Positions 43,421 through 57,240 are shown, counted from the first letter of the stretch. The stretch: DNA of 64,000 bases from Telmatactis stephensoni (GCA_029948255.1 JALIZF010001872.1:511001-575000); one strand, 5' to 3'. Program-made: numbers and translations. The notes: generated by a model from the sequence alone, not told the origin.

Positions 43421-45422
43421 CCTGATGACAATACTGCAAATCCTTACCCGTTTATGGCGCTAATAATACCGGGGTGTTTTTCCTACCAGCTTTTTTATTT
43501 CTAATTTTTTTGCTAATTGCTTTTGTTATTGCTAATTTACTGTTATCAATGAAGATGTTATTGCTAGCCTACGATAAACTAATTGAAACATCTTTCATAA
43601 TTATGTCCCGTTCCGAAGAGAACGATCAAGGGTGATTCCAGGTCACTGACATTCAGATAACAGCAGTACAATGCTGGGAACCTTACTATCAGCGCAGCAG
43701 AGACTTGCAGAATTTGAATATGGTCTTTATAACAATATTTCGATCTGTGCTCTTTCCATTATTACAATTTTTCTAATAGATATATTTTTGGATCATTACC
43801 TTCTTATAAAGGACGAATCTGTATATCGTGTCTAAGTTTTAACAATGAAAACTGCGTCGGCGCATATCTTTTTCTGATCTCGCACAGTTTAAAACATCTG
43901 TATTATATCGAGAAGTTCTGTTATTAATTTCAAGCTCTCGCGGATATTAAATCACGAACATAAACAGACTTGTGAAACTGCTTTATGGTGCAAATTTAAT
44001 ATCAAGTTTCAAGTTGTAGGTATCTTGTAGGTTCAATCAAATAATCGTCAACACTTTTCTCTCCAGTACGATCTTGCTGTGTTTTTGTAAGATATCGTAA
44101 ACACTCCACTGATAACCCTGGTCGCAAGGCCCGGCGTGTTTCAAATATTACTAAGGCATCGCGATGACAATCGATTTGTTGCTGAAATGTAACTCTTTTC
44201 GGTCAGACTCTGACATGTAACTTCTCGTTGCGAACAAGATCCAGGGGGAGGGGGGTTGGGAGGAGTAAATAAAGTTTCCTTGGCGATTTTGATTAGTTCA
44301 ACAAGATGCTTGTATAGTCATAACTCTTGGCTTATTTTTGGTTACCCAGACACACACACAACTGCATGTAACATTTTGTTCAATGTGGTAGAAAACTCCT
44401 TTTGAAGCGCTCTAGCTTGGGACCAACTCTTACTGTCCTCCTTACATGTCTAGCCCTCAGAAGCCATGAAAGCTACGAATTCCTTCTTTCCGACTTACAA
44501 AGATTTCACGGGCCAAGTCCTCATCAATTACAGCCGCCCACCTTTGACGTACGCTTTTCACTTTATTCTATTGATATTTTCTTCCCGATGTACTAAGAAT
44601 TTATGGTCGAAAGTCCTTGATTGGAAAGGTAGCGAGCCACCTTAAATAGACATGAGTTCTCTTTACTAGTTCCCATTTAGCCGCGAATGTCCTAAATTGG
44701 TATCCATCTTCCAAGTACGTGCGTTTGAGGGTGTTGCTGGAGTTCACGGTATTTATAAGGTCAAATTGGCCTGGATATTTCTGTAACTCAACCACCTCAA
44801 CAAGATTGACACGTTGTGTAATTTATCAAATGCGCGCAATGTCACGTGTCGGCCTACGTAGAAATCGCGGTTATCCAGATCGAGTAAGGTCATCTTTTGT
44901 ATCATTTTGTATCATATTCAACAGTCTGTAATCAACCGGAAATAGCCACTTTATGTAGACGGATAGGTGTTAAACGCTTTCTGTCTAGATTAGAGAAGTA
45001 CCTTTTTTAGGATAGACAGACTTACGAATGTGAATAGCTAACTGATAGATAAACTAGCTGTATAAGAAAATTCCTTCACATCGGAGAACTCTCGGAGTTA
45101 TATCAATCACCTTGATGACCAAATTGACGCAATGACCAAAATAATCTCTCGGGTCTTCTCTGTGCGTCAGCTTTTGATACTAGAAGTCTTAGGGGAAGGG
45201 AGAAGGTAAGACAGAGGGAGAAACGTTACAGACTACATTCTATTGGGCTGTGCATCTTCTGAGGTAGCAGATTAAAGTGTAAGCTAGTGAAGTGAAGTGA
45301 AACACATGAAAAAAGCTGCGCATAAAGACAAGGAAATCGGAAGTAAAAAATTATTCAAGTACACACGGTACGGTGAGCGAGCATCCATGCTATTTCTTCA
45401 TTTACCTTTTAATATTTCATGC

Positions 45423-45530
<108 letters not shown>

Positions 45531-45589
45531 GTGTGGTCAAAATAATTGAGCTTTTTTCCCAAGAGAAATGAAATTCAAAAACTTTCTAT

Positions 45590-45960
45590 TGTATTTGCCC
45601 ACAAATCCCTCTATTACTAGGAAACAGCGGGAATTCCACAAACTGTTGTTGCCCGCCGAGTGAAAGCTGAGGATCAAAGTTGAACCAATGGGAAATAGGA
45701 GAGTTCCAAAAAACTTCAAGCACTTAAAAATAGAATTTGTGGTCAAAAACCACTCTGTGAGTCCGCCAAGTGAAAGTTAAGGATTGAGGTTAAATCGGGG
45801 GAAACCGGGATAATTCCAAAAAAACTTCAAACATAAAAATAGAATTTGTGCCCATATACCACGTGCACTCTGTGATCTCATCGAGTGAAAGCTAAGGATC
45901 AAGGTTAAACCAATGGGAAATCGGGAAATTCCAAAAGACTTCAAGCACTGTACTTAACAG
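45590..45960. repeat. Three-copy tandem repeat, about 115-bp unit
   Basis: Each unit has GAGTGAAAGCTGAGGATCAAAG-like, GTTAAACCAATGGGAAA-like and TTCCAAAA-ACTTCAA-CA-TAAAAATAGAATTTGTG-like blocks. Copies are diverged. Confidence 0.75.
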
Positions 45961-46261
45961 ATAGACTGACACTCTATAAGCCGCAAAACTATTTACATGT
46001 GTTAAGAGGTACTTATACCAAGTCTTGTACGTGAGAATAAGCACTTTAAAAGTGATCCCATATTAACCCTTTATCCTAAGCTTCTCGGGTTTTTGTTGCA
46101 AGGATTTGTTAAACAAATGTGATACCTACAGTGATTTGTAATTTGAGAAGTGGCCTGACAACCAGCACACGAATACTAAACCACGAGGGTTCGTCCCTAC
46201 TGGACTGCCAACCTTTGTATTTTTGGTTACAAGCTTTGGAAAGTATATACAAAGTCTAAAA

Positions 46262-46390
46262 CTGTCTGTCTGTCCGTGCGTGTGTACGTTTGTGCGCGCG
46301 TGCGTGGTGCGTCTGTCTGTCTGTCTGTCGGTTGGTCTGTCTGTCTGCCCGCCTGTCTGCCTGCCTGTCTGTTTGTTTGTCTTTCTGTTT
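46262..46390. repeat. (CTGT)n-rich low-complexity tract
   Basis: TCTGTCTGTCTGTC with CTGC variants; open frames through it reflect composition only. Confidence 0.85.
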
Positions 46391-49300
46391 CTAGCTTACT
46401 CTTTCTCATTTTTCTTTCCTTTATTGATATATGCTTTCTATTTTTCTTTAACTTGTTCTCAGTTAGAATTTCTAGTATAGTCGTTCGTAAATACATGTGT
46501 AATGACGTGACTGGACCTTCTTGATTTCCATCAGGATATTTCTACATGCAGCACCCAAATTGTCATTTCCATGTACTTACATCACGACACGCTTACGACA
46601 CGTGTATGACACGCTTATGTCACGTTTTCAGCACGGAACTTCTAATGTTTTGATAACCAAATGACTCCACTGTAATAGCAGCTTGAGAGTTTCACTATGC
46701 TCGTAAAAAACAATTGAATATTCTATGGTGTTCTAAGCGTCCGCGCGCATGCGCATTCGATAACTCAATTCGATCTTTGATCTTCAATACATATATTTTA
46801 GGATTCAATTTACGAGGTGCGATCGTGTTCCCACAAGCTCGCAATCATTCTTAGTATGCAAAGGTGGTCGCAACAGAGGAAAAAACGATTGCGCATGTCC
46901 GAGTTTTCGCGGGGCTTACGCGCGTCCGTGTCTTAAACACAGGAATCCCAACCTGAATTTTCAATAACTTTTATCAACAGATTTTTCCATATCATATCTT
47001 TGAGCTTAATTTTGAGTATTGATGCAAATGCTAACAGGAAAGTACTTGGTGCAAACGGCAGGCGACAGAATATACTATAATGTCATCAAACTGATTTATT
47101 TGGAACCAACTTTGTCTTCTGTGGCTTAGTTTTCGCTGGCAAAGTACACGGCCGACTGTTTTCATCGGGATCGTTTAATAAGTCGAGCATTTTGCCGCGG
47201 TGTTCGCTCATTGGAGTTGTTTGTTTAATAGAGGAGTCATTCACAGGTTTTAATTGATTATTAGAATAAATAGTAAATCAATTTTAGACGATGTAGTTGG
47301 TTGCTCCATAATTCGACTGAACACTCAATTAAAGATAAATAATTGCTGATGATGCTCCTTATTGGGAGCACTAGCTAATAACAAAGCCAGAGACTCGAGT
47401 ATAGAATAGATATCGTATGACGTAGAAAACGGCACTATTACGGAAAGAATTTCGAATGATTTTATAGACATTACGGCACTGACACGGTCACGGTACGCGG
47501 GCGCCGTCCGTTTCACCCTCATACGAAATCCGCTGTATAAGAAAAACGCAAAGTTTGCGTGCGCTATGTTCCTTGCGTCTAAGCTGACGACTAGATGTAG
47601 GAGACCAATGATAAGAATCTTAATTGCATTTCTGACAAATAACCATGACTTCGATATCCAAGTGCACCAGTAACCCACTGAGCTAAATACGCCCCAATTA
47701 TACTAGAAAACGGCGAGAAATTTCTACACTTAAGTTTTAATCAGATTTTACATTTGAGTGTACAATGTGTAGCATTGATAAGTTGTCTAGATTACTTATA
47801 CATACTTAATTATTTACTTAACTATAAATTATTATCAATTGTTTTGGTGAGATGCTTCTGGATAAAGGATTATGTAAGAGTTGGTGTTTTTCTGCTACGG
47901 ACCCATGGCCATTTTGTTGTTATACCATTCTACTGTATTATTTCCACTCTGCAGCAAAATTTCATCAATTCAAGCGGGTGTCCATATGAAGTTGATGCCT
48001 CTCTAAGACGATCGATTGAATTAAAAGTACATTTTTCGGTACCTAATCTTCCTCAGATGAACAGCGCCCCATGTTGGTCAGAAAGAGCTACAATCTACCC
48101 CTTTACGATGTTGCGGTTTCTAGGGTAACCAGAAGGGTGTGTTGAGCGTGTCAGAAGTGCCTAGTGCTATGTTTTCTCACTCAACATTGATTTAAGGGTG
48201 CCGGGAGGAGCAAGAATCTTTTGGTCATTAATTGCGCACTGATTTATTAAAAATGCCAATCGTGCCAACAATTTTGGCAAGGATTGTCAATTCCGTGCAA
48301 GAGTGTTCGCATTCATTTTCGGACACTCGTCGCTGAGGACTCAGGAGATTGAGGCACCAGCAAACGAAATCTTTGTCTTCTTTGCGGCAATTAACTTCTA
48401 TAATTTTACTTTTACCGTGACATTGCCGTAGTTTCTAATTTCTTGTGGGCACGCCTTTGTGATTCAAAAAACGGTTTTGAAATCACGAACGCTTACACCA
48501 AAGATCTTTGGCGGCGTCTTTGCTGAGCAGTTTTACGAGATAACACATTATCCATGCGATGTTAGTTTTTCTTCCGTAAAATAGTCAAGTCAGATCTAAT
48601 TATGATAGGCAAATCACTACTTGAACTTGACTCTGTATAGTCTATCTTGTTTGTTTTTGATCTTCTCGCTTCCTATAGCTCTCTCTACATCCAAATGAAG
48701 TGTTTTTGGGGCACAAGAAGACACAACATTTCTTTTAACTTCCTCAGGAAAGTAATTTTCGCTCTAAAGATTACCAGTAGAGACGAAATAACTCAAAAAC
48801 GATCATCCGCGACTCAGTAGGGTCACAACCGAACAATTAGAAAACAAGTAAAAAATCGCTATAGGAGGCCCAATGACACGCTGTGACAAAATCAATTTAT
48901 GTCAATGTGGAAGACAGACACAACTGGTAGATTGATTTGATGCTAGAATGTGCGGGTCTGTAGCTTTCACCGTGCTTGAACATTACTCTTTTGTCGAGGG
49001 AGACGAGTTAGGTTGAGTCCTATTAGAGAAAAGAGGACATTTGCCATTTGGAAATACTACTGTGCATTCTTCGGTAAGTTTTGTGGATTTTGGCTGAGCT
49101 CTTCACTGCGTTCAAGTAACAGAATGGGAATTCTTTAATCCACTATCATGTAGGCTTTGTTCAGTTTTAAATCTTAGAGTACTGACATCGCTTGTCTCAA
49201 CAATGAATACTTTCATCATATTCTTTTACTTTTTCGGCGAAATTTTAGTATTCAAAAAAGATCTGCTTAGAAATGTAGGTTTGGCGGGATCGTTTGAAAG

Positions 49301-51531
49301 CATGCATGCCGCAACATTATGAATCTTGCTGTGTGGATGCAAGACATACACTAATATAATAACTAAGATAGTAAAGCTTGGAGCTTAGCTTATAGCATTT
49401 AAACACAGAAACTTTTTCCAGAGATATACATTAACCAAATAATATTGTTATCAAGGTTTACTACGTTAACTGCAGTCTAACTTTGAAGTGAGTCTTGTTA
49501 ATGTTGATTTGATGCCGGGGTCGAGACCACTACAGGTGTAGTATCAAAGAGAGAATGTTTCAGAAACTTTAGAGATATCACCATGCTCAAATTATTCTTG
49601 CAAATGCAATGGACCATCAAATAAACCTTTCAGCAACGAACCGGTCTGTGCAAACTGGTGGCTGAAATCAAAGATTGGAGAACTCATTTTAGTTTTACTG
49701 TGATATGTAGGAATATCTGAAATGGATGCATTGGTTGAAAATACTGTCTAATTCCATTTTTACAGGCAAATATCCATTGATAAGCAAGAGATATGCGCAA
49801 CAAATGTAAAAATCAGTCTTTAACTAATTGATTTGGCTAAGGAAAATGTTGTGCAAGGATGAACTTTGGTTAGCGCATCATTTGAGCTTCAAGATGCCTT
49901 CCTTCTTGAGGACAAACGTTTTTTTGTAAAAAACGATGCAAATCTAGAATATGACTAAAAAAATCACGAAAAAAGCTACTTGTATAAAGCACTGCAAAGC
50001 TAAATAACTGATTTGATTGTAACACAATTCAAGATGACTAAGGAATGAAGTAAAAATTATAGCAGTTTCTTGTATTAATTCGTTTTCAATAGTAACTCCG
50101 CTCCATTCATCACATGATAACAGTGACTTCATTCAGACGTTTTGCTATCAAGCAAGCCAGCTGCCAAAAAAACTACCCAAAGATAAGACCCAGGAAATAG
50201 GACAGAACCGACATAAACACTTCTTTCCTTAGGTGGTCAGTCCTTCAATAGAGACACGCGTTTTATCGAAACTGTTACCACAAACATTTGAGCCCCCATT
50301 GAAGCAATTTCCGCCATGATGCCTGAGGATCTATCTTCTTCATTTGTTAACGGCAAAATGATCATTTCAGAGCTCAGTGGTTGTAATTACTTGATGAGCT
50401 TCAGTTAGTTGGGTGTTTCCTTTAGCGCTGAAGCTGAATAATGTCGTCTTTGATGCAGACTTTGAAAGATGTAGAAACGATTGCTATAATCATTGGGTTC
50501 GTGGCATAGAAGGTAACCTAGGTTCTGGATCGATCAGTCATAGATAAAAATTCTAACTGTTTCAACATGTTGAAAGAATTTTCCAAGCCATGGACATGTA
50601 CAGGATTGTTAGAAATATCTCTCTGGATTGAGTATGAAACACACCATAGCTTTTGTAGATCAGTCGAGTGAATGGAACTGGCGTCTGCCAAAGTGTTCAT
50701 TCAACTGACTCTATTCATTATAGATTTGTAATTTGCTCACAGACATAAAACTTTATACAGTCATAAAGTAAGAAGTCGGTTTCTTTATTGGAAACCTCGC
50801 CAGACTATATCCTTAATGTCATATTGAAAACATCCTTCTCAAATGAGAAATTTAGGATACTCGACGCCAAAGATCTTGAATCGAACCGGCTTGCCTCATG
50901 ATGATTTCAAATCAGCATGGCAAAGTGTATTGGGATTGATCGATGTTAATACCATCATTGAACTTTATACTAGAGCTCTCGGTCGGTTCTATATTTGCCT
51001 TTGATCGTCTTCCATGACCATGAAGGACTTGTTGGCTGATCACTCTTATTCAAAATTACTACGATTGGAATTGTGTTCTTTCATTCTTTCAGATAGACTT
51101 TCCTTTACCATGCATCGCTCACAATAGTCTCTGGAGCAAATGACTTTAATCAAAACTGTTGTTGGCTGGTTTGCATTAGGGTCATCAGAACAGGCGCGTC
51201 TATACCAGCAACATCTTTCTTTTCGGCCAATGTTGAATCGTATTTTAAACTAGGCCGGCTTGGCGGCTGACTTTGAACTCAAAAACGCATCGATAAGAAA
51301 GGCGCAAGCTTGATTGTTTCTGTAATCTTTTGTCCTCGTCCGTTTAGCGCGCACAGACAGAAAGTAGTCTCTTGTGATTTCTATCACGTTGTACAGTACG
51401 CTTTGTAAAACACCCCTTAAAACCACTTTCCTGATCTCTTTTTAGCTACAGAACACAGATAAATTCGTCTAAATCTTCCGGCTTACGCAGCCTCTTTGGT
51501 TCTCGCCTGGTGACCTTAGAACTTGCGGCAA

Positions 51532-51558
51532 ATGAGCAATGTCTTTGAACAAGCATAG
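51532..51558 (+). promoter_or_regulatory. Upstream ORF overlapping the hedgehog start codon
   Basis: An eight-codon frame (MSNVFEQA) starts seven bases before the hedgehog ATG in another frame and stops 17 bases inside it. If transcribed, it would reduce initiation at the main ATG. Confidence 0.5.
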
Positions 51559-53772
51559 CAAGTGCTTCATTGGTGTTGTGCTGGTCTTTCTTCTGATCCA
51601 AAATGGAGTTGCTTGTGGACCTGGTCGATTAAACATCCAAAGAAAACGAGACAGGGTTCCATTTAAGCTCCGTCAGCGAGTACCAGATGTTCATGAGACT
51701 TCCTCTAAGGCCAGTGGCGGTTTTAACCGCATCAAGAAAGATACAGCAGCGTACAATGAACTTCAGGTTAACATCAATCCAAACATCGAGTTTAGGGCGG
51801 ACAGAGGAACAAATGACAACCGTAGGATGACCAAGGTAATATTCGTACAAACGTTTGTGAGCAGTGTTTGTGTTATTAATTAGAAACGCTTGTTATCCCA
51901 ATTAGCACCTAGTTCATCGAAGTGATAGCCCAGTTATTTTTAATTCAACTTCTGACCTTGTTAAATGGAAAGCCGTTGATCGTAAAGACCGTCCAACAGG
52001 CTTAGCACATTAACCACCTTATCATACGGGTCACTGCGGCTTCCTGTCTATTCTCCTCATTCATTATCAACATTAGCCGCTTAATATTATTGAATATATC
52101 GTTTGTTATAGCGATGTGCGCGAAAGCTTGATAACTTGGCTATATACGTTCGTGATTACTGGCAAGGAGAGGTCAAAGTCAAGGTGATACGAGCCTACGA
52201 CGATGGAACAATGAAATTTAGACATCGGAGAAGAAACCCCTTTCCCGACTTACACTACGCTGGACGAGCCGTCGATATCACTACAAATGATGATAAACGC
52301 GAGAAAAACCCGATGCTTGCCCGACTTGCTTACGAAGCAGGATTCGATTGGGTGTCGTACGAAAGCAAAGGATTTATTCACGCGTCGGTTCAGTCAGGTA
52401 GGCTTTGTGTAAAACTGAATTCAATTAACTGCGCGCCTTGGTTTAAGAAATGCAGGTTCAAATTTTTATTGCGCAAATATAGCGCAAAATAGAAAAAAAA
52501 AGAAGACATTTAAGCAGGGCCATTTTCCCCAAACTTATAAAAAGAATCTAGTAGAAATTGAAATTCTTCTCTTAACAAATCACTTTAATAAAACCAAATT
52601 CTGACATTTGCGTCTTATCTGTATATGGCTGTCAAGTAACGACGCACTTTCGTCAAGTCTTGCAACCACGTTTGCGTCATCCTTTAGAGCTGTGTTAGTC
52701 TTTCGCCGCAAGAACGTAACAGATTCTAGATAATATTACTAGGTCCGGCAATCTTTGACTTTAATTGAAAACATGCTCCAACTACACAACAATTTCGTTT
52801 TCTATACTCAAATCATCGATATGATCGAAGCGATTTTAAAAAATTGCGTCTGATGTACCCGGCCAGCCAATGGTCCCCAAAATCAATTAGCCTGCAAACA
52901 TCGGCGAAGGAGCGGCTGCTCGCACGGTAAAACATCAAATTGGTTATGAAATTAAGTAGAAATATGTTATGAAAACGAGATAACTCAACAGCCATGTTAG
53001 AAATAGGCCACCGCGTTCACGTTAAATTTAAACGCGCTGTCGAAACACGCTTTTGAAAGAAGGAAACAAAGAAGCTTTTCCTCGCAAAATTTTGATGGAC
53101 ATCATAAATAAGCTTATTTTTACAATGTTGAATTTTTTCTTCGCAGAAGAGAGAGGTACCGATGACGGTAGTGGATGCTTCCACTCAAACTCCACAGTCC
53201 AACTACAAAATGGAACAATAATCCAAATGAAGGACTTGAGAATTGGCGATAAGGTTGCCAGCATGGATAACAATGGCAACATTACCTATAGTCGCGTTAT
53301 CATGTTTTTCCATCGAAGTCTCAACCGTCGCACGACCTTTCAAATCATCAGGACCCAGAACCACCGCCGCAGCCTAGCAATTACACCGACGCATTTCATC
53401 TACAAATTAAACAAACAAACACAGCGTGAAAGTGTGGATTATGCTAAGTGGTTAACAGCGGGAGATGTGATTTACGTACGGAATAGTTTAGCACCTAACG
53501 GACCCCTTAAGCTTACGCCACAACGTGTCACTGAAATTTACAAGGTGAATATGTTGGGCGCATTTGCACCGCTTACTGAAGCAGGAACGATTTTAGTGGA
53601 CGATATCGCTGTTTCTTGTTACGCTGTGTTCCCTAGTGAGGTTCTGTCACACTGGAGTATGTTGCCAGTACGACTGGTGACACAATTCTCTCCGAGTTTT
53701 TTTGAGACGACTGAAGAAATTCACTGGTATCCCAACGCTTTATTTAAACTGTACAAATTGTTCAAACGATGA
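51539..53772 (+). CDS. hh: Hedgehog protein, complete three-exon gene, 402 aa
   Basis: Exons 51539-51835, 52112-52397 and 53147-53772 join in frame (phase 0, then phase 1), the canonical Hedgehog structure. A signal peptide (residues 1-25, FIGVVLVFLLIQNGVA) is followed by CGPGR, whose cysteine is the palmitoylation site. The signalling domain (about 26-204) keeps the zinc residues H147, D154 and H189 plus E183 (LHYAGRAVDITT; YESKGFIHASV). Self-cleavage is expected at G204/C205 (SGCF). The Hint domain has TPTH at 274-277 and SCYA at 351-354, and the end (HWSMLPVRL, IHWYPNALF) matches the sterol-recognition region, so cholesterol coupling should work. It is a secreted morphogen acting through Patched. 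By-eye alignment to Sonic hedgehog suggests altered calcium ligands and a longer basic loop (136-144). Confidence 0.96.
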
Positions 53773-54250
53773 GAGAGGTGTAATATAATCCAGCAGTTTG
53801 CTTGGTCGTACTTTAAAACAAAAAAGTCAATCTCGACGACGCGCAAGAATGTGGCTGTTTCTGAGCGTCGTCGCATCTTTTGAATTTTTCGGATTTGATC
53901 AAACGTTCGATCTCAGCGGTGGACCAAATTGTCACCAGACTACTGAATCAATAGAACAAAGTAAGACAACACCGCAGAGGAGCTAGAAGAAACAATCGTG
54001 GCTTCAAAAAGTTGATTAGAATTGACAAATTGGAACAATGTTCATTAGATCAATTATAGCGATTTGGCGACCCCCTACTGGAAGACCCCACTGGGTTAAT
54101 TGGATAACTCCTTGCTGAGTCATTTGTGTTCTAGCCAACGTGGCTTGTATATCAACGAACAAATAGGTACATATTGGTGTGTGTATTTATAATTACAGGT
54201 TAAGTATAACTCTTAACATAAAATAGTAAGGGCGAGAACTCCTTATTTAG

Positions 54251-54256
54251 AATAAA
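54251..54256 (+). terminator. Candidate hedgehog polyadenylation signal
   Basis: AATAAA about 480 bp after the hedgehog stop codon, the first clear one on this strand downstream. Confidence 0.4.
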
Positions 54257-54847
54257 ATATATGTCCTGCATAGGATGTCCTCTCGTAGAATTACAGCACG
54301 TTGGGGACCCTGTGCAGGAATGGCCGAAGGGGGTTTGGAAAATAGGATTTTTCCAGCTCCCTACTACGCATGGCAGTGCGCATTTTGTATGATCTGATCA
54401 AATGATACAATTCGTCAAATAATATATTTATATCAATTCAGGTTAGTGAACGAAATAGAATTATAAAGACTGCGCAGCCAAGCTCAATGTCTTGAGCAGG
54501 TTTCAGCATTTCTTGAAAGTTTGCTCCAAAATTGAGTTGCAAATTAAGAAGCTTTTTCTGATGCTTTTTTTTTTTCATTATGATCGATTTTTCATTTTTT
54601 CATTGTATCACGTGATCAGGCACCTCAAAAGACTCATTTAGTTAAACCACAGGAAAGCCATAAATATGAATAGATACTTCACTATACGCGCCTGTTGAGA
54701 TTAGTGTGTATCTAAGACCGCTATAATCTGTCCAAATGTAAAATATAATTAAACTCGACATCGCCTACAGCGCCCGCCAAGTGCTAACGTAAAAAAGACG
54801 AATGTTAGACAAATATATTACTTAGCAATAAGCAAGATTTAGGGGAT

Positions 54848-54908
54848 GTACAGGATCCATTTCAAGTCCGGGATCATTTCGGGTCGGGGATCATTTCGGG
54901 TCCTGTAC
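54848..54908. repeat. Short palindrome with repeated GGGATCATTTCGGGTC
   Basis: TGTACAGGATCC at the left is mirrored by GGTCCTGTACA at the right around two copies of GGATCATTTCGGGTC. Confidence 0.6.
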
Positions 54909-55321
54909 AGGGAGCATAGTTAGAACTTCCATGCGAGCAACATGTTAGTGTTAAACCAACATTGTTGGTTTTCACGAGGCTAGCGTAATTTACTTCTCAG
55001 ATGCAAGTAAAGGTGATCATACAGTCGAGGATTTTAAGCCAACATTGTTGCCCTAAAAGTTGAGACAGCTATTTGCCACGTGCAAGCGCAAACTGTAAAT
55101 TTGTGAAGATCATTACAAAAGCTTCCACAAATCAAAAAGTTATTCAAAATTACAACTGGGCGCCATGTTACAATAAGTCGAGTTTTACGCAACAATGTTG
55201 TTACGTCGTCCCGTGTTACGTCAATTAATCAATCTAGTACGGTTTTCACTTGCGTGCTAATTAAGCACAAGCTGCGTAAACAGACCTAAGTATTGTAGCA
55301 GCCATTATCGATGCTTGTATG

Positions 55322-55621
55322 CACTGGCAATGTTTGCTCATTTCCTATGATAGGAAATATGTGGAAAATATGTAGGAAATTGCATTTTCCTATCAATAGG
55401 AACTGGACAAAATATAGGAAAATACATTTTCCTATACATATTTCCTAGATATTTCCTACCATAGGAAAAGGAAAAGGAAAAGGAAAAGGAAAAGGTAGGA
55501 AATATCTAGGAAATATGTAGGAAAATGTATAAATTTTCTTACATTTTGTGCAGTTCCTATCATAGGAAAAGGCAATTTCCTACATATTTCCTATCACAGG
55601 AAATAGGCAAACATTCCAGTG
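55322..55621. mobile_element. 300-bp palindrome built from TAGGAAAT / ATTTCCTA motifs
   Basis: Ends CACTGGCAATGTTTGC and GCAAACATTCCAGTG. Both arms repeat ATTTCCTA, ATAGGAAA and GGAAATATG many times, and the centre is a (GGAAAA)n run. It could fold into one long hairpin. Confidence 0.8.
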
Positions 55622-55849
55622 ATGTACTGCATGTGTTGGACCTCTCCGAAGCGATCATTCTTCTACAATACAGTTTCTCATAGTTCAAACCCCTAGGGTT
55701 GAAACCTTTTGTAGGCGACTACAAAGGCTGTAAGGCCGGTCCACCTAAATTTGACATCTTGAATGGTTCGACTGTATATCATCTAAAGTCATCTGAAGCC
55801 GAGAGGATATTTTTTGTAACCTTCCAGTTTTGTGAGGGTAGAAAATTAT

Positions 55850-56055
55850 TACCCTTTCCCATTCCCCTTCCCCCCCTCCCCCACATACTCTAGCTTGTGT
55901 GTCTGGCGTGGGGAAGGGGGAAGGGCAGTGGGAAAGGGAAAGGGAGGGGATCAGGAGGGAGAGGAAAAGGAAGGAAAAGGCTCTCCTTTCTTCCACCTTT
56001 CCCTCCCCTCCCCTATCCCTTGCCCCTCCTCTCTCTCCCCTCCCCTGACAGGGCA
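55850..56055. repeat. Pyrimidine/purine-rich low-complexity block
   Basis: CCCTTCCCC-type sequence on the left, GGGAAAGGGA in the middle and CCCTCCCCTCCC on the right; partly self-complementary. Confidence 0.8.
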
Positions 56056-56939
56056 ACATATACTCGTGAATGTATAACCAATCCTGTACTAAACTACGAG
56101 CTAAAATTGACAAAGGATATCTGCATGATATACAATTAAGCTATTCTGTATATATTGTACATAGCAATTAATTAATATTATATAATAATTATGGATATAC
56201 AGTTAAACATATATATGATGCGTGTTGTTATTGCAATTCAGAATGGTATATTATGTAAATCAAAACATGCATATAAACAAGAATATCAAATAAATAGTCA
56301 ATAAAGATTAGTTCTCATTCAGTCATAGTTTAGCAGGAAAATAGTTTTTTAGATGCTCTGAGGCAGAAAATGGCATTTCTCAAGCTTGTGAGCAAGGAAA
56401 AGTTACAAAAATGTGTTTCGAATCGAAATTTCGCGCGCGCACAAGTTTGGCGCTTGCAGAGAATTCTCTTTCTTTGAAAAGCTGAAGTTAATCCTCTAAA
56501 TGCCACTCAACCTGCAAATTCGGAGTTGACTGGATATTTGTAATTTGTAAAAATACTGTACCTAGAAAGGGTTTGATAGTTCGTTGCTGCTCTTGTAGAA
56601 CCGACGTCTTCGACGTCTTCTTTATCCCAATATGCTTTAGGTTTATTCTTGAAATAGGAAATGTTGCTTCTAAAGTTTCTAATCAGTGATGATCATCCGG
56701 CGATGGGAGTTGAAAATCCAGTTATTTGAGAAACAACTAAAAGAAGCTTGATGCTCTAAAAAAGGTTCACGAAATTTCTTGACGGCAAGTATTATTTAAA
56801 TGACTGGTACGGTCATGGATTTTGATTGGTTTCTGGAACTCTGGATATGTCCCTAAGGATTTAGGACAAAGACATTAGCATTATAATGAAACTTAGCCGA
56901 ATAGACTACCCCGATTAGTCATTAAAATTATTAAGTGTC

Positions 56940-57240
56940 TAGGTAGCGCAGCGGTCTAAGGTGATATCTAAAGGTATGGATTAGGGTCCGGATATCGTCT
57001 CCCTCCCTGGCCTTCAGGCTAAGTCAACTGTAATATGTAGCACCGGGATAGCGTGGATGGGGCCGAAATCTTCATCCGTAACGTAAGTCGATTCGATGTC
57101 TCAGCTTCTTTGAATGTCTCGGGAGAATCGTCCCAAAATTTATTTTCTTTTTCATCATAAATTAATTCATTTTTTCTTTGTGTCTGGGGGGTCCAGATAA
57201 AGAGTTACAGGTTCGAGCCTCGTCGACGCCGAACTGTTTT
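56940..57240 (+). repeat. tRNA-like fragment or tRNA-derived SINE remnant
   Basis: TAGCGCAGCGGTCTAAGG fits an A box as in tRNA-Leu, and GGTTCGAGCCT near 57209 fits a B box, but they lie about 265 bp apart. That is too far for a normal tRNA gene, so it is a remnant or is split by an insertion. Confidence 0.4.

Noticed and set aside
44402..44596. Frame with a hydrophobic start (SSLGPTLTVLLTCLALRS)
   Set aside because: Begins at TTG rather than ATG, has no splice partner and no recognisable mature domain.
47636..47695. Minus-strand tRNA-like stretch (TTTAGCTCAGTGGGTTACTGG)
   Set aside because: It has an A-box-like motif but no B box at the right distance and no acceptor-stem pairing that I can see.
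47754..48128. 124-codon plus-strand frame upstream of hedgehog
   Set aside because: No domain or signal, and no ATG at the start of the frame; length is unremarkable for AT-rich intergenic DNA.
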